NCBI GenBank assembly: GCA_018970825.1
Contig: JAGWVP010000106.1
Span: 1-8,640 of the forward strand
Direction: 5' to 3'
DNA: 8,640 nt
Source: a bacterium
Lineage (GTDB): Bacteria > Desulfobacterota > Binatia > UBA12015
In this document: positions 1 through 6,955 of the stretch, one piece after another
Layout of the letters: each line of letters opens with the position of its first letter
How positions within the stretch are numbered: position 1 is the stretch's first letter
The notes under the pieces: model-generated
What the model saw: the letters and a program-made list of their open reading frames with translations, nothing else
What the model was told of the DNA's origin: nothing
The model's database searches: none
Translations under genes and position numbers: made by a program

Positions 1-2
1 TC

Positions 3-74
3 GAGGCCCCCGTCGCTGCGATCGGGTCCTCTCCTTCCCCGGCCCCCTCGCCCGGGCGGACGGCCGCGCCGTGA
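3..74 (+). CDS. Possible C-terminal tail of an upstream gene (partial)
   Basis: A reading frame is open from the left edge and ends at a TGA at 72-74. It gives 23 residues that are almost all Ala, Pro, Ser, Gly and Arg, so no family can be recognised. The reason to take it as real is that its stop overlaps the GTG start of the next gene as GTGA (71-74), the usual four-base overlap of translationally coupled bacterial genes. Against it, the composition is low in complexity and nearly any frame stays open in DNA this GC-rich. The frame of the downstream GNAT gene is also open back to the edge. Confidence 0.3.
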   Translation, partial: EAPVAAIGSSPSPAPSPGRTAAP

Positions 75-562
75 CGGGTCGCCTCGCCATCGTCGTCGAG
101 TCCGCCGACCGCCTCGAGCCCGCGGATGCACTCCGCCTGATGGACACCTCGCCCTGGCGGGAACTCGAGTACGGACCGGCCGAGATCGAGGCCGTCGCCG
201 CGAGTTCGGCTTCCGCCAACGTGCTGGTCGCGCGCGCCGCGGGTCGGGTCGTCGGGTTCACGATCTCGGCGCCCGGGTTCCTCCTCGGCGAATACCTTCG
301 CGTGATCGCGGTCGACGCCGACCACCGGCGTTCGGGCGTGGGGCGGCTCCTGCTCGCCGAGTTCGAGCGCCGCGCCTTCGAGCGGGTGCCGAACGTCTAC
401 CTCTGCGTGTCGGACTTCAACGTGCAGGCCCGCGCCTTCTACGCGGCAGCCGGGTACGAGGAGGTCGGACTGCTGCGCGAACTCCTGCTGCCCGACAAGG
501 GCGAGGTGCTCATGCGCAAGTCGATCGCCGCGTGGCGGCGGTTCGTCCGCCCGGCCGACTGA
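71..562 (+). CDS. GNAT-family N-acetyltransferase (RimI-like fold)
   Basis: This 163-residue protein has the length and layout of a single-domain GNAT acetyltransferase, which moves the acetyl group of acetyl-CoA to an amine. The acetyl-CoA pyrophosphate-binding loop is visible as R86-R-S-G89-V-G91, the R-x-x-G-x-G signature, after the beta-4 strand around residues 74-82. Further on come N117 with A120, then F123-Y124 and G128-Y129, the usual motif B elements before the last strands. The substrate cannot be told. Protein S18 alanine acetyltransferase (RimI) is one possibility, but the sequence after the GY motif is not diagnostic. GTG at 71 is chosen because it overlaps a possible upstream stop as GTGA and leaves a normal-length N-terminus, although the frame is open to the window edge. 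No strong ribosome site is seen. It converges with the TetR gene over 30 bases. Confidence 0.85.
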   Translation: MTGRLAIVVESADRLEPADALRLMDTSPWRELEYGPAEIEAVAASSASANVLVARAAGRVVGFTISAPGFLLGEYLRVIAVDADHRRSGVGRLLLAEFERRAFERVPNVYLCVSDFNVQARAFYAAAGYEEVGLLRELLLPDKGEVLMRKSIAAWRRFVRPAD

Positions 563-592
563 GACGACCGCGACGCGGGCCTGGTCGCCGGA

Positions 593-1417
593 TCAGCGCC
601 CGCGACGGGTCGCGGGGGCGACCTTGCGCCTGCCCTGCCCGAGCGGCGACTTCACGACCACCTTCGACGCCGCGGGGCCGGCGAAGCCGACGAGCGAGCG
701 AAGGAAGACGTCGAGAAGCCGGCGCCGGTCGGTCGGCTTCTCGTCGAGGTCCGCGATCACGAGCCCGATCGACATCGCCTGGACCAGGATCGCGAAGGCG
801 CGGACGTCCACCGCCGGGTCCACCATCCCCCGGTCGCGCGAGGCCGCGACGATCTCCGCGAGACGATCCGTCTGGGCGGAGATCGCACGCCCGAGACTCG
901 CGGTGAACGCCGGCCGCCCCTTGCTCGCACCGAGGATCGCGACGCGATCGAGCCGCTGGGCGGCCCGGTCGGCCGAGATCGCGGTGCACAGAATGCGCGC
1001 GATCATGGAGGCGAACTGCCCGGGATCGTCGGTCAGGCGCACCGTCGCGTCGAGCAGGTTCACGTCGTCGACCGGCGTGCGCAGCATGCGCTCGATCTGC
1101 GCCGCGGAGACGAGCCCTTCGCGGTCGGTGAAATGGTAGTAGATCAGGCCGACGGCGACGCCCGCCTTTCGCGCGATCTCGGAGATGCGGATCGTCGACT
1201 CGCCCTTGTGCTCGAGGGCCTCGACGGTCGCGTCGAGAATCGCCTTGCGCGCGGAGGATGCGTCGCGCTCTTCCGACGCTGCAAGAGCGTTGCCGGATCG
1301 ACCGCGACGAGTCGGTCCGGGCGGCCGGGCAACGGCCCGGGGCCGCGCGCGTCGAGGCGACTCGGATCGCGCTGTCTTCGCGGCAGCGGTGGCATTCGTC
1401 CGGCGCATGACGCTCAT
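593..1417 (-). CDS. TetR/AcrR-family transcriptional regulator with long basic N-terminal extension
   Basis: This 274-residue protein is a TetR-type one-component regulator: an N-terminal DNA-binding domain and a helical C-terminal domain that usually binds a small ligand and dimerises. The helix-turn-helix lies at about residues 59-103, with the typical order of I-S-E-I-A at 78-82, A-G-V at 85-87, and the recognition-helix end Y93-Y94-H95-F96 followed by D98 and L102. Residues 105-250 look like the ligand/dimer domain. Family members usually begin about 10 residues before the first helix. Here some 50 Arg/Ala/Pro-rich residues precede it and another basic tail (about 251-274) ends it, so both ends are probably disordered. 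There is no ATG, GTG or TTG closer to the domain that would remove the extension; ATG at 1408 is the only alternative start. It lies 147 bases downstream of the toroid gene on the same strand, so it could be read through from that operon or have its own promoter. The ligand and targets are unknown. Confidence 0.9.
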   Translation of the reverse strand: MSVMRRTNATAAAKTARSESPRRARPRAVARPPGPTRRGRSGNALAASEERDASSARKAILDATVEALEHKGESTIRISEIARKAGVAVGLIYYHFTDREGLVSAAQIERMLRTPVDDVNLLDATVRLTDDPGQFASMIARILCTAISADRAAQRLDRVAILGASKGRPAFTASLGRAISAQTDRLAEIVAASRDRGMVDPAVDVRAFAILVQAMSIGLVIADLDEKPTDRRRLLDVFLRSLVGFAGPAASKVVVKSPLGQGRRKVAPATRRGR

Positions 1418-1461
1418 GGTGGGTCGGTACCAGATCCGCTCATGCGCGAAAACCGAATCCC

Positions 1462-1478
1462 CCTCGCCGGTCGCGAGG
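1462..1478. promoter_or_regulatory. Inverted repeat upstream of the TetR gene, possible operator
   Basis: A perfect 6-base inverted repeat (CCTCGC and GCGAGG) is separated by 5 bases. It lies 45 bases upstream of the TetR start codon, inside the 147-base gap to the toroid gene. Position and symmetry suit an autoregulatory TetR operator. Short GC-rich palindromes arise often by chance in such DNA, and no clear -10/-35 boxes were seen nearby. Confidence 0.25.
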
Positions 1479-1564
1479 ACTCTTCACCTGCGTCGAAATG
1501 CCGCGGGGACCGACGAGAGCGCCGGCGCCACGGACTCGACGCGACCGGTTCCTTGATCGCCGGG

Positions 1565-2758
1565 TCAGCCGCCCGCGGCATCGGCCACTGCCCGGGAATC
1601 GGGCAGCGGGTCGGGATCGTCGCCACGGAGATCCCGGAAGAACGAGCTCGTCGGAGAGCCCGACCCGAGGGCATCGGCCGCGAGAAGCACCGTTGCAGCG
1701 GTCCACGCCGTCTGCTCGCCGTCGGGATAGATCTCGCGCTCCGGGTGGGTCGTGCCCGTCCAGTAGGCACCGTCGGGGTGACGCATCGGCGACATCCAGG
1801 AGAACACCTCCCGCGCCCGCGGCCGCAGCCCGGCCGCGTCGAGCGCGAGTGCCAGCTCGCAGGTCTCCGCCACCGTGTACCAGGGGTGGTCCTTCACGCA
1901 GCGGCAGCCGACCCCCTCCTCGATGAAGGTCTCCGTGTGCGCCGGGTCGAGCAGGTGCTCGCGGGCCGGCTCGCCCCGGAGCGCGCCGCCGAGCACCGGG
2001 TAGTACCAGTCCATCGAGTGCCGGCCGGGCGGCTCGGGCAGGTCCGTGCCGTGGAAGACGGAGCGCTCGTGACGCAGGACCAGCGCGAGCCTCCGTCGGG
2101 CCGCCCGCCACGACGGACGATCGTGATCGAGCCGCTCCGCGATGCGGTTCGCGCACACGAGGCTGCCGTGGATCGACGACGAGCCGGTCACGAGCGGCGC
2201 ACGCCAGACCCGGCCTTCCGGGTCGACTGCCCAGGAGATCGCTCCCGAGGGCTCCTGCAGCCGCAGCACGAACTCGACCGCCCGCTCCAGGACGGGCCAG
2301 GTCTCGGCGAGGAAATCCGGGTCGGGACTCGCCGCGTGGAGGTGCCAGAGCCCGGTCGCGAGGTAGGCCGCGTGGTTCGACTCGCGGCTCGAGTTGACGA
2401 CGCGCCCTTCGCGACGCTCGCAGGCGAAGCCGCCGTCCGGGTACTGGTGGGCCGCGAGAAAGCGGAAGGCCGCCCTCGCCTCCTCGAAGCGGCCCGCGAC
2501 CGCGAGCCCCATCGCCGCGTGGACGTGATCCCACGGGTCCATCTTGCCGCCGGGGCTCCACGGGATCTCGCCGTCGGCGCGCTGGACCGACGCGATCCAG
2601 GCCGCGGTCTCCTCGACGTGGCCCGCCGGAAGGCGGAAGCGCTCGGCACGGCGGGGCCCTCGCGCGTTCCCGATGCGGTCGCGGTGCGGGTGGCGCGACG
2701 CCGCCTCGGCCGACGCGAGGGCGCGACGGCGGCGGGCGGAGACTCCCTCGAAAGCCAT
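1565..2758 (-). CDS. Alpha/alpha-toroid protein, 'prenyltransferase-like' (terpenoid cyclase/prenyltransferase fold)
   Basis: This 397-residue protein looks like an (alpha/alpha) barrel of the terpenoid-cyclase/prenyltransferase type. Repeated QW-like units are visible: Q59 with DGEIPW at 62-67, Q105 with PDGG at 107-110, Q168 with SGAISW at 171-176, and H327-P-D-G-A-Y-W333. Between them are helices rich in Ala and Leu. Other marks are DPWDH at 74-78, DWYYP at 250-254 and a Cys-rich stretch C285, C287, H291 and C300. Databases commonly name such proteins prenyltransferase, but there is no DxDD acid motif of class II cyclases, and the zinc ligands of protein prenyltransferases cannot be assigned. 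A glycan- or lipid-acting role is equally possible. It starts 6 bases after the methyltransferase stop, with an AAGGAG ribosome site inside that gene's end, so it is translationally coupled and is the last gene of the cassette. From recall, similar proteins sit beside GT4 and methyltransferase genes in high-GC bacteria. Confidence 0.8.
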   Translation of the reverse strand: MAFEGVSARRRRALASAEAASRHPHRDRIGNARGPRRAERFRLPAGHVEETAAWIASVQRADGEIPWSPGGKMDPWDHVHAAMGLAVAGRFEEARAAFRFLAAHQYPDGGFACERREGRVVNSSRESNHAAYLATGLWHLHAASPDPDFLAETWPVLERAVEFVLRLQEPSGAISWAVDPEGRVWRAPLVTGSSSIHGSLVCANRIAERLDHDRPSWRAARRRLALVLRHERSVFHGTDLPEPPGRHSMDWYYPVLGGALRGEPAREHLLDPAHTETFIEEGVGCRCVKDHPWYTVAETCELALALDAAGLRPRAREVFSWMSPMRHPDGAYWTGTTHPEREIYPDGEQTAWTAATVLLAADALGSGSPTSSFFRDLRGDDPDPLPDSRAVADAAGG

Positions 2759-2764
2759 CCTCGC

Positions 2765-3493
2765 TCACTCCTTGACGGCATAGAGCACGAGGCTCTTGCC
2801 GATGAACGGGTTGAGCGCGGCCTCGAGCCGGCGCGTGATCCGCGGGTTCTCCATCAGGTCCCAGACGAGGAAGCGATGGTAGAGCCGGACGAGAGGCGAA
2901 TTCTCGTCGTCGACGCCCACCGCGCACTTGAGCCACCAGAACGGCGCGTGCAGGGCGTGGGCGAAGTGGCTGCCGGTGATCCGGTACCCGGCGCGGCGCA
3001 CGAGTTCCGCGACCTCCGAACGCCGGTAGATGCGCAGGTGCCCGCCGGGGGTGTTGCGATAGCGCTTCGAGAGCGCCCAGCACACGGCCTCGGGCCAGGT
3101 GCGCGGCACCGACACCGCGAGGACCCCGCCCGGGCGCAGGACCCGGGAGACCTCGCGGAGAGCCCGCGCGTCGTCGTGGAGGTGTTCCAGCACCTCGGAG
3201 ACGATCACGCAGTCGAAGGACTCCGAGGCGAACGGCAGCGCGTAGCCGCTCGCCCGGGCGACGAGCCACGGCGCCGCCCCGTCGACCGTTCCCCCGACCT
3301 CCTCGGGCAGGGCGTCGAGCTCCCGCAGCGAACCCGCGGTGGCCACGACCTCCTCGCGGCCCAGGTCGACGCCCACGCCGACCACGCCGCGCATGCGGCG
3401 CGTCGCGCGCACGTGACGTCCGGCGCCGCAGCCCACGTCGAGCAGGCGGCTGCCGGGCCGCAGGCCGAGCCGGTCGACGTCGACCGTCAGCAT
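2765..3493 (-). CDS. Class I SAM-dependent methyltransferase (Methyltransf_11 type)
   Basis: This 242-residue protein has all the marks of a class I (Rossmann-like) methyltransferase using S-adenosylmethionine. Motif I is L17-L-D-V-G-C-G-A-G25. The acidic residue ending strand 2 is D43. Motif II/III is F93-D94 with VSEVLEHL at 98-105. The motif after it is RVLRPGG at 117-123, leading into strand 5. The C-terminal 90 residues, including H152-L-R, F185-W-W187 and N228-P-F, would shape the acceptor pocket. The acceptor is unknown, but the setting between a glycosyltransferase and a toroid protein suggests O-methylation of a sugar, lipid or carboxylate. The chosen ATG overlaps the end of the glycosyltransferase gene by 7 bases and has a GAGGG ribosome site 7 bases upstream. 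The reading frame stays open far upstream only because it runs antisense-like through the glycosyltransferase in another frame, so the longer form is rejected. Confidence 0.9.
   Translation of the reverse strand: MLTVDVDRLGLRPGSRLLDVGCGAGRHVRATRRMRGVVGVGVDLGREEVVATAGSLRELDALPEEVGGTVDGAAPWLVARASGYALPFASESFDCVIVSEVLEHLHDDARALREVSRVLRPGGVLAVSVPRTWPEAVCWALSKRYRNTPGGHLRIYRRSEVAELVRRAGYRITGSHFAHALHAPFWWLKCAVGVDDENSPLVRLYHRFLVWDLMENPRITRRLEAALNPFIGKSLVLYAVKE
2768..2773 (-). promoter_or_regulatory. Ribosome binding site of the toroid gene
   Basis: AAGGAG on the minus strand lies 9 bases before the ATG at 2758 and inside the last codons of the methyltransferase gene. It fixes the toroid start and shows that translation of the two genes is coupled. 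Confidence 0.65.
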
Positions 3494-4815
3494 GCGGCCG
3501 CCCTCGGCTCGGCCTCGAGGGCCGCGGGACGCCGGTCGGTCCGCGCGCCGTCGCGAAGGGCGCGGTCGCGCTCGGCGATCGCCTCGCGATAGGCGTCCAC
3601 CGTCCGCTCGGCCGCACGGCGCCAGGTGAAGCGCGAGGCGACCCGCAGCCGTCCGGCCGCGCCCATCGCGACCCGCGCGGACCGGTCGTCGAGCAGCGCT
3701 CCGATCGAGCGCGCGAGCGCCACCGGGTCGCCCGGCTCGACCAGCGCGCCGGCCTCCCCGTCTGGGCCGACGACCTCGGGCAGGGCGCCCGCCCGGGTCG
3801 AGACCACCGGCACGCCGCAGGCCATCGCCTCGCCGGCCGGGTAGCCGAAGCCCTCGTAGAGAGAGGGGACGACGGCGACCGTCGCTTCCGCGTAGATCCG
3901 CGGGATTTCCTCGGCGGGTACGCGCCCGGTGAAGCGGATCGCGTCGCGCAGCCCCAGCCGGTCGACCGCGCGCCCGGACGGCGAGTCGTCGGCCACCTGC
4001 CCCACGACCGTCATCCGCAGCGAGGGCCGCTTCGCGCGCAGCGCGGCGAACGCGTCGAGCAGGTGGACGAATCCCTTCAGCGGCGAGTCCGCCGAGAGGG
4101 TCGTGACGACGAGGTCGTCGCGACGCGCGATCGCGGGGATCGGCTGGAAGAGGTCGATGTCGATGCCGTTGCCGACCACGCGCATCTTCGAGGCCGGGAT
4201 CGAGTACTCGCTCTCGAGGTCGCGCGCCGAGGCCTCGGAAACGGTGAGGATGCGGTCGAGGCGGGGAGCCACGCGAAGCTGATCGCGCAGGAATCCGTAC
4301 CAGCGACGCAGGCTCCAGCGCTTCACGACGCCGCGAGCCGCGGCGAGCGCGATCCGGAAGTCGACGGTCACCGGGTGATGGATGGTCGCGACGACCGGCG
4401 TCTCGCGGAGGATCTCGAGCAGCCCCGCGCCGAGCGACTGGTTGTCGTGCACGACGTCGTAGTGCGGGGCCCGGCCGCGGGCGAAGTCGCGCGCGACCCG
4501 GCGCGTGAAGGTGGTCGGTTCCGGAAACTCGCCGAGCAGCGTGCGCACCCACTCCGCGCGGTGGATCGGGTCGCGCAGCTCGCGCGAGGAGGGTCGGCGG
4601 AAGAGCGCGGCCTCGTTCCAGAGGTCGAGGCTCGGCACCTCGACGAGCCGGGTGCCCGGCAGCAGTTCCGGGTACGGCGGCCCGCTCCAGACGTCGACCT
4701 TGTGACCGAGCTCGACCAGCGCCCTCCCGAGCAGGCGGACGTAGATGCCCTGGCCTCCCGAGCGTGGATTGCCCCGGTAGGTGAGCAGGGCGATGCGCAG
4801 GGGTTCGGCGGTCAC
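3487..4815 (-). CDS. GT4-family glycosyltransferase (GT-B fold)
   Basis: This 442-residue protein is a retaining GT-B glycosyltransferase of family 4, which moves a sugar from a nucleotide-sugar donor to an acceptor. The N-terminal domain begins with strand RIALLTYRG (7-15) and the glycine-rich S19-G-G-Q-G loop typical of GT4. H146-H147 lie in the acceptor domain. V214-G-N-G-I-D219 marks the entry to the C-terminal donor domain. S241-A-D-S-P-L-K247 is the phosphate-binding region. The E-x7-E motif is E321 to E329 within EGFGYPAGEA. The last 25 residues are a low-complexity tail. GTG at 4815 is taken as start because it directly precedes the first strand; no ATG fits, and the frame upstream runs into the radical SAM gene. 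It follows that gene by 31 bases and overlaps the methyltransferase by 7, so it sits in the middle of the operon. The donor and acceptor are unknown. No membrane segment is seen, so it is probably cytosolic or peripheral. Confidence 0.92.
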   Translation of the reverse strand: MTAEPLRIALLTYRGNPRSGGQGIYVRLLGRALVELGHKVDVWSGPPYPELLPGTRLVEVPSLDLWNEAALFRRPSSRELRDPIHRAEWVRTLLGEFPEPTTFTRRVARDFARGRAPHYDVVHDNQSLGAGLLEILRETPVVATIHHPVTVDFRIALAAARGVVKRWSLRRWYGFLRDQLRVAPRLDRILTVSEASARDLESEYSIPASKMRVVGNGIDIDLFQPIPAIARRDDLVVTTLSADSPLKGFVHLLDAFAALRAKRPSLRMTVVGQVADDSPSGRAVDRLGLRDAIRFTGRVPAEEIPRIYAEATVAVVPSLYEGFGYPAGEAMACGVPVVSTRAGALPEVVGPDGEAGALVEPGDPVALARSIGALLDDRSARVAMGAAGRLRVASRFTWRRAAERTVDAYREAIAERDRALRDGARTDRRPAALEAEPRAAAC

Positions 4816-4846
4816 GACTCGGTTTCCCGTCGGCGGACGACCGGGC

Positions 4847-6769
4847 TCAGGCCTGGGCCGTCTCGGAGGCCACGCCGGTCGCGGCCGTCGCACCCTGCGG
4901 CGCGACGATGCGGCCCCGCATCCAGGAGCCGCCGTCGGGATCGCGCAGGACCTCGCCGACGAGACCGGGGTGATCGACGTCGAACGCGCACGCGGTGCCG
5001 CCGGTCGTCCGCAGGTCGTCCGCCCCGGGGGCGTGAAGGTGCGCGAGGCTGTCGGCCACGCGCTCGGCCGCGAACCCGAAGCGGTGGCTCTCGACGGTGC
5101 GCGGGCCCGTCCGCGGACAGAAGGCACGGTCGAGCTCGAGGACGTTCATCGTCCCCGCGACCAGGTCCTCGCGGCCGTGCTCCGCGAGGAAGCGCGGCAC
5201 GACGCGCCGGATCACGGCGAAGGTGCGGTCGAGATCCGCGAGGCAGCGCAGGTAGAGGTCCGCGCGCGACTCGTAGACGGCCATGCGGTCGAGGCGCAGG
5301 TCGACGCCGATCTCGCGCTCGAGCTCGGCGCCGAATTCGCCCACGATCTCGTGCATGATCGCGCGCAGCAGCGCGGAGACCGGGACTCCGCCCGCGAGCG
5401 CCAGGTGGCGAACGGAGAGCGGCATGACGTGGCCGCGGGCGAGCATCACGTAGGAGGTGATGAGAAAATAGCCCTCCTCGCCCTCGTCGCGCGAGAAGGT
5501 GTGGCAGCCGACGACGTACTCGCCCTTCGCCTTGCCGTAGCCGGCGACGGGCAGCGTCACGAGGCGGTACTCGTCGCGCCTCTCGAAGAACTCGGTGCCG
5601 GGCAGCAGCGTGTACCCGAAGATGTTGATGTTCGGGAAGACCGTCATCAGGTGGTCGAGGTTGCGCTCGAACTCCGGCAGGTTGTCCCCGGGGAGCCCCC
5701 AGATGAGTTCGGCCGCGATGGGCACGCCTTCCGAGGCGAGCGCCCGCACCACCGGCTCGTACTCGTTCGAGCGCATGTTCGTGCGGTGGGAGAGCTCGAG
5801 CGCATGGGGCGTCAGCGTCTGCAGCGCCAGGTGGTAGTGCCACAGCAGCCCCTCGCGGTGCAGCGTGCGGACGATCTCCTGGACGCGCTTGTTGTGGTTC
5901 TTCGACCAGGAGCTCGCGAAGGTCTGCGGGAGCCCGGTGCGGCGCTTGAGATCGATGACGATCGCCGCCTTGTCGACGTCCTCGCGCAGCGCGCCGAAGT
6001 TCGAGTCGCAGAACCAGATGTCCTGGATGCCGCCGGCGACCAGCTTCTCGAGGTCGTTGCGGATGCGGTCGACCGAGAACTGGAAGATCTTCGTGCCGAT
6101 CGCCCCGGTGCCCCACTCGCAGAACGAGCACTTGTAGGGACAGCCGCGCGACGTCTCGTAGGCGACGTTGCGGTAGAGCGGGCGGCCGTCCTCGCCGCGC
6201 AGCGGGACCACGTCGAGCGCCGAGGGAAAGACGTCGAGCTCGGTCGCGCGCGCGCGCGGCGGCGTCCGGACGATCGCCCCGTCGTCGCCGAGGAAGGCGA
6301 GGCCCGCGACCGAGGCCCAGGCGTCGCGGTCGGGGGCGTCGAGGAACTCGGTGAAGGTCGCCTCGCCCTCGCCCAGCACGACGACGTCGATCGCCTCGTC
6401 GAACAGGAAGTCCTCGGCCCGCTGGACGTGGGGGCCGCCGACCACGACGAGCACGCCGGGGGCGTCGGCCTTCACCGCGCGGGCGATCTCGAGCATCTCG
6501 GCGACGTTCCAGGTGTAGCAGCTCAGGCCCAGCACCGGACGCAGCCCTTCGCGCAGCGCGGCGCGCGCCCGGTCGACCAGCTCCCGGCGGGCCTCCGAGC
6601 CGAGCCAATCGACCGCGGCCCCGTCGCCCAGGAAGTGCACGAGCTCGACCTCGCTCGACGACGCCGTCCGGCCGCGGGCGAGGAAATGGGACTTGAGCGC
6701 CCCGGTCGTGAGCGGCGGCGCACAGAACTGGGAGGTGTCCTGACTGAACAGCCAGATGGGACGCGACAT
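4847..6769 (-). CDS. B12-binding-domain radical SAM protein
   Basis: The 640-residue product combines an N-terminal Rossmann-like cobalamin-binding domain (about 1-150) and a radical SAM core (about 195-400), followed by some 230 C-terminal residues with no recognised domain. The iron-sulfur cluster motif is C210-x3-C214-x2-C217 (SRGCPYKCSFCEWG). In the first domain, G81-L-S-C-Y-T-W-N88, V108-V-V-G-G-P-H-V and V131-L-G-E-G-E are typical of the class. The DxHxxG motif that supplies a cobalt-ligating histidine in many relatives is absent, as in several methylating members. Such enzymes cleave SAM to a radical and often methylate unactivated carbon or rearrange rings. The substrate cannot be inferred. 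An in-frame ATG at 6829 would add 20 Arg-rich residues. ATG at 6769 is preferred because MSRPIWLFSQ is where family similarity plausibly begins, although neither start has a convincing ribosome site. It is the first gene of the four-gene cassette. Confidence 0.9.
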   Translation of the reverse strand: MSRPIWLFSQDTSQFCAPPLTTGALKSHFLARGRTASSSEVELVHFLGDGAAVDWLGSEARRELVDRARAALREGLRPVLGLSCYTWNVAEMLEIARAVKADAPGVLVVVGGPHVQRAEDFLFDEAIDVVVLGEGEATFTEFLDAPDRDAWASVAGLAFLGDDGAIVRTPPRARATELDVFPSALDVVPLRGEDGRPLYRNVAYETSRGCPYKCSFCEWGTGAIGTKIFQFSVDRIRNDLEKLVAGGIQDIWFCDSNFGALREDVDKAAIVIDLKRRTGLPQTFASSWSKNHNKRVQEIVRTLHREGLLWHYHLALQTLTPHALELSHRTNMRSNEYEPVVRALASEGVPIAAELIWGLPGDNLPEFERNLDHLMTVFPNINIFGYTLLPGTEFFERRDEYRLVTLPVAGYGKAKGEYVVGCHTFSRDEGEEGYFLITSYVMLARGHVMPLSVRHLALAGGVPVSALLRAIMHEIVGEFGAELEREIGVDLRLDRMAVYESRADLYLRCLADLDRTFAVIRRVVPRFLAEHGREDLVAGTMNVLELDRAFCPRTGPRTVESHRFGFAAERVADSLAHLHAPGADDLRTTGGTACAFDVDHPGLVGEVLRDPDGGSWMRGRIVAPQGATAATGVASETAQA

Positions 6770-6918
6770 GGCGATTTCGTTGAGTGCCAGACGCGCGCGA
6801 AGCCCGCAACGAGGCATCTGCGCCAGCATCCCGCCGGGCGGCCGCCCCGGGCGCGAGGCCGAACGGGGGCGGATGCGCGGGGCGGCACCCGCGCGGCACC
6901 ACGCCCGGCGCGCCCCGG

Positions 6919-6940
6919 GGCCGCGACGTCGCTCGCGGCC
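6919..6940 (-). terminator. GC-rich hairpin after the small methyltransferase, possible terminator
   Basis: A perfect 8-base inverted repeat (GGCCGCGA and TCGCGGCC) around a 6-base loop starts 15 bases past the stop of the small methyltransferase on its strand. No T-run follows, so it is not a canonical intrinsic terminator. In very GC-rich bacteria such hairpins may still end or attenuate transcription. If so, it would separate the methyltransferase from the radical SAM operon. Confidence 0.35.
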
Positions 6941-6955
6941 GGGCGGCGCGGACGG

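Noticed and set aside
563..592. Possible bidirectional terminator between GNAT and TetR genes
   Set aside because: Only 5-base inverted repeats (CGACC with GGTCG) with a 13-base loop and no T-run are present; too weak to call.
1133..3592. An 819-residue plus-strand open frame opposite the TetR, toroid and methyltransferase genes
   Set aside because: Its composition is typical of an antisense shadow, while the opposite strand encodes clear families in every part of it.
1440..3617. A 725-residue minus-strand open frame
   Set aside because: It is a shifted frame of the toroid and methyltransferase genes, low in complexity and without motifs.
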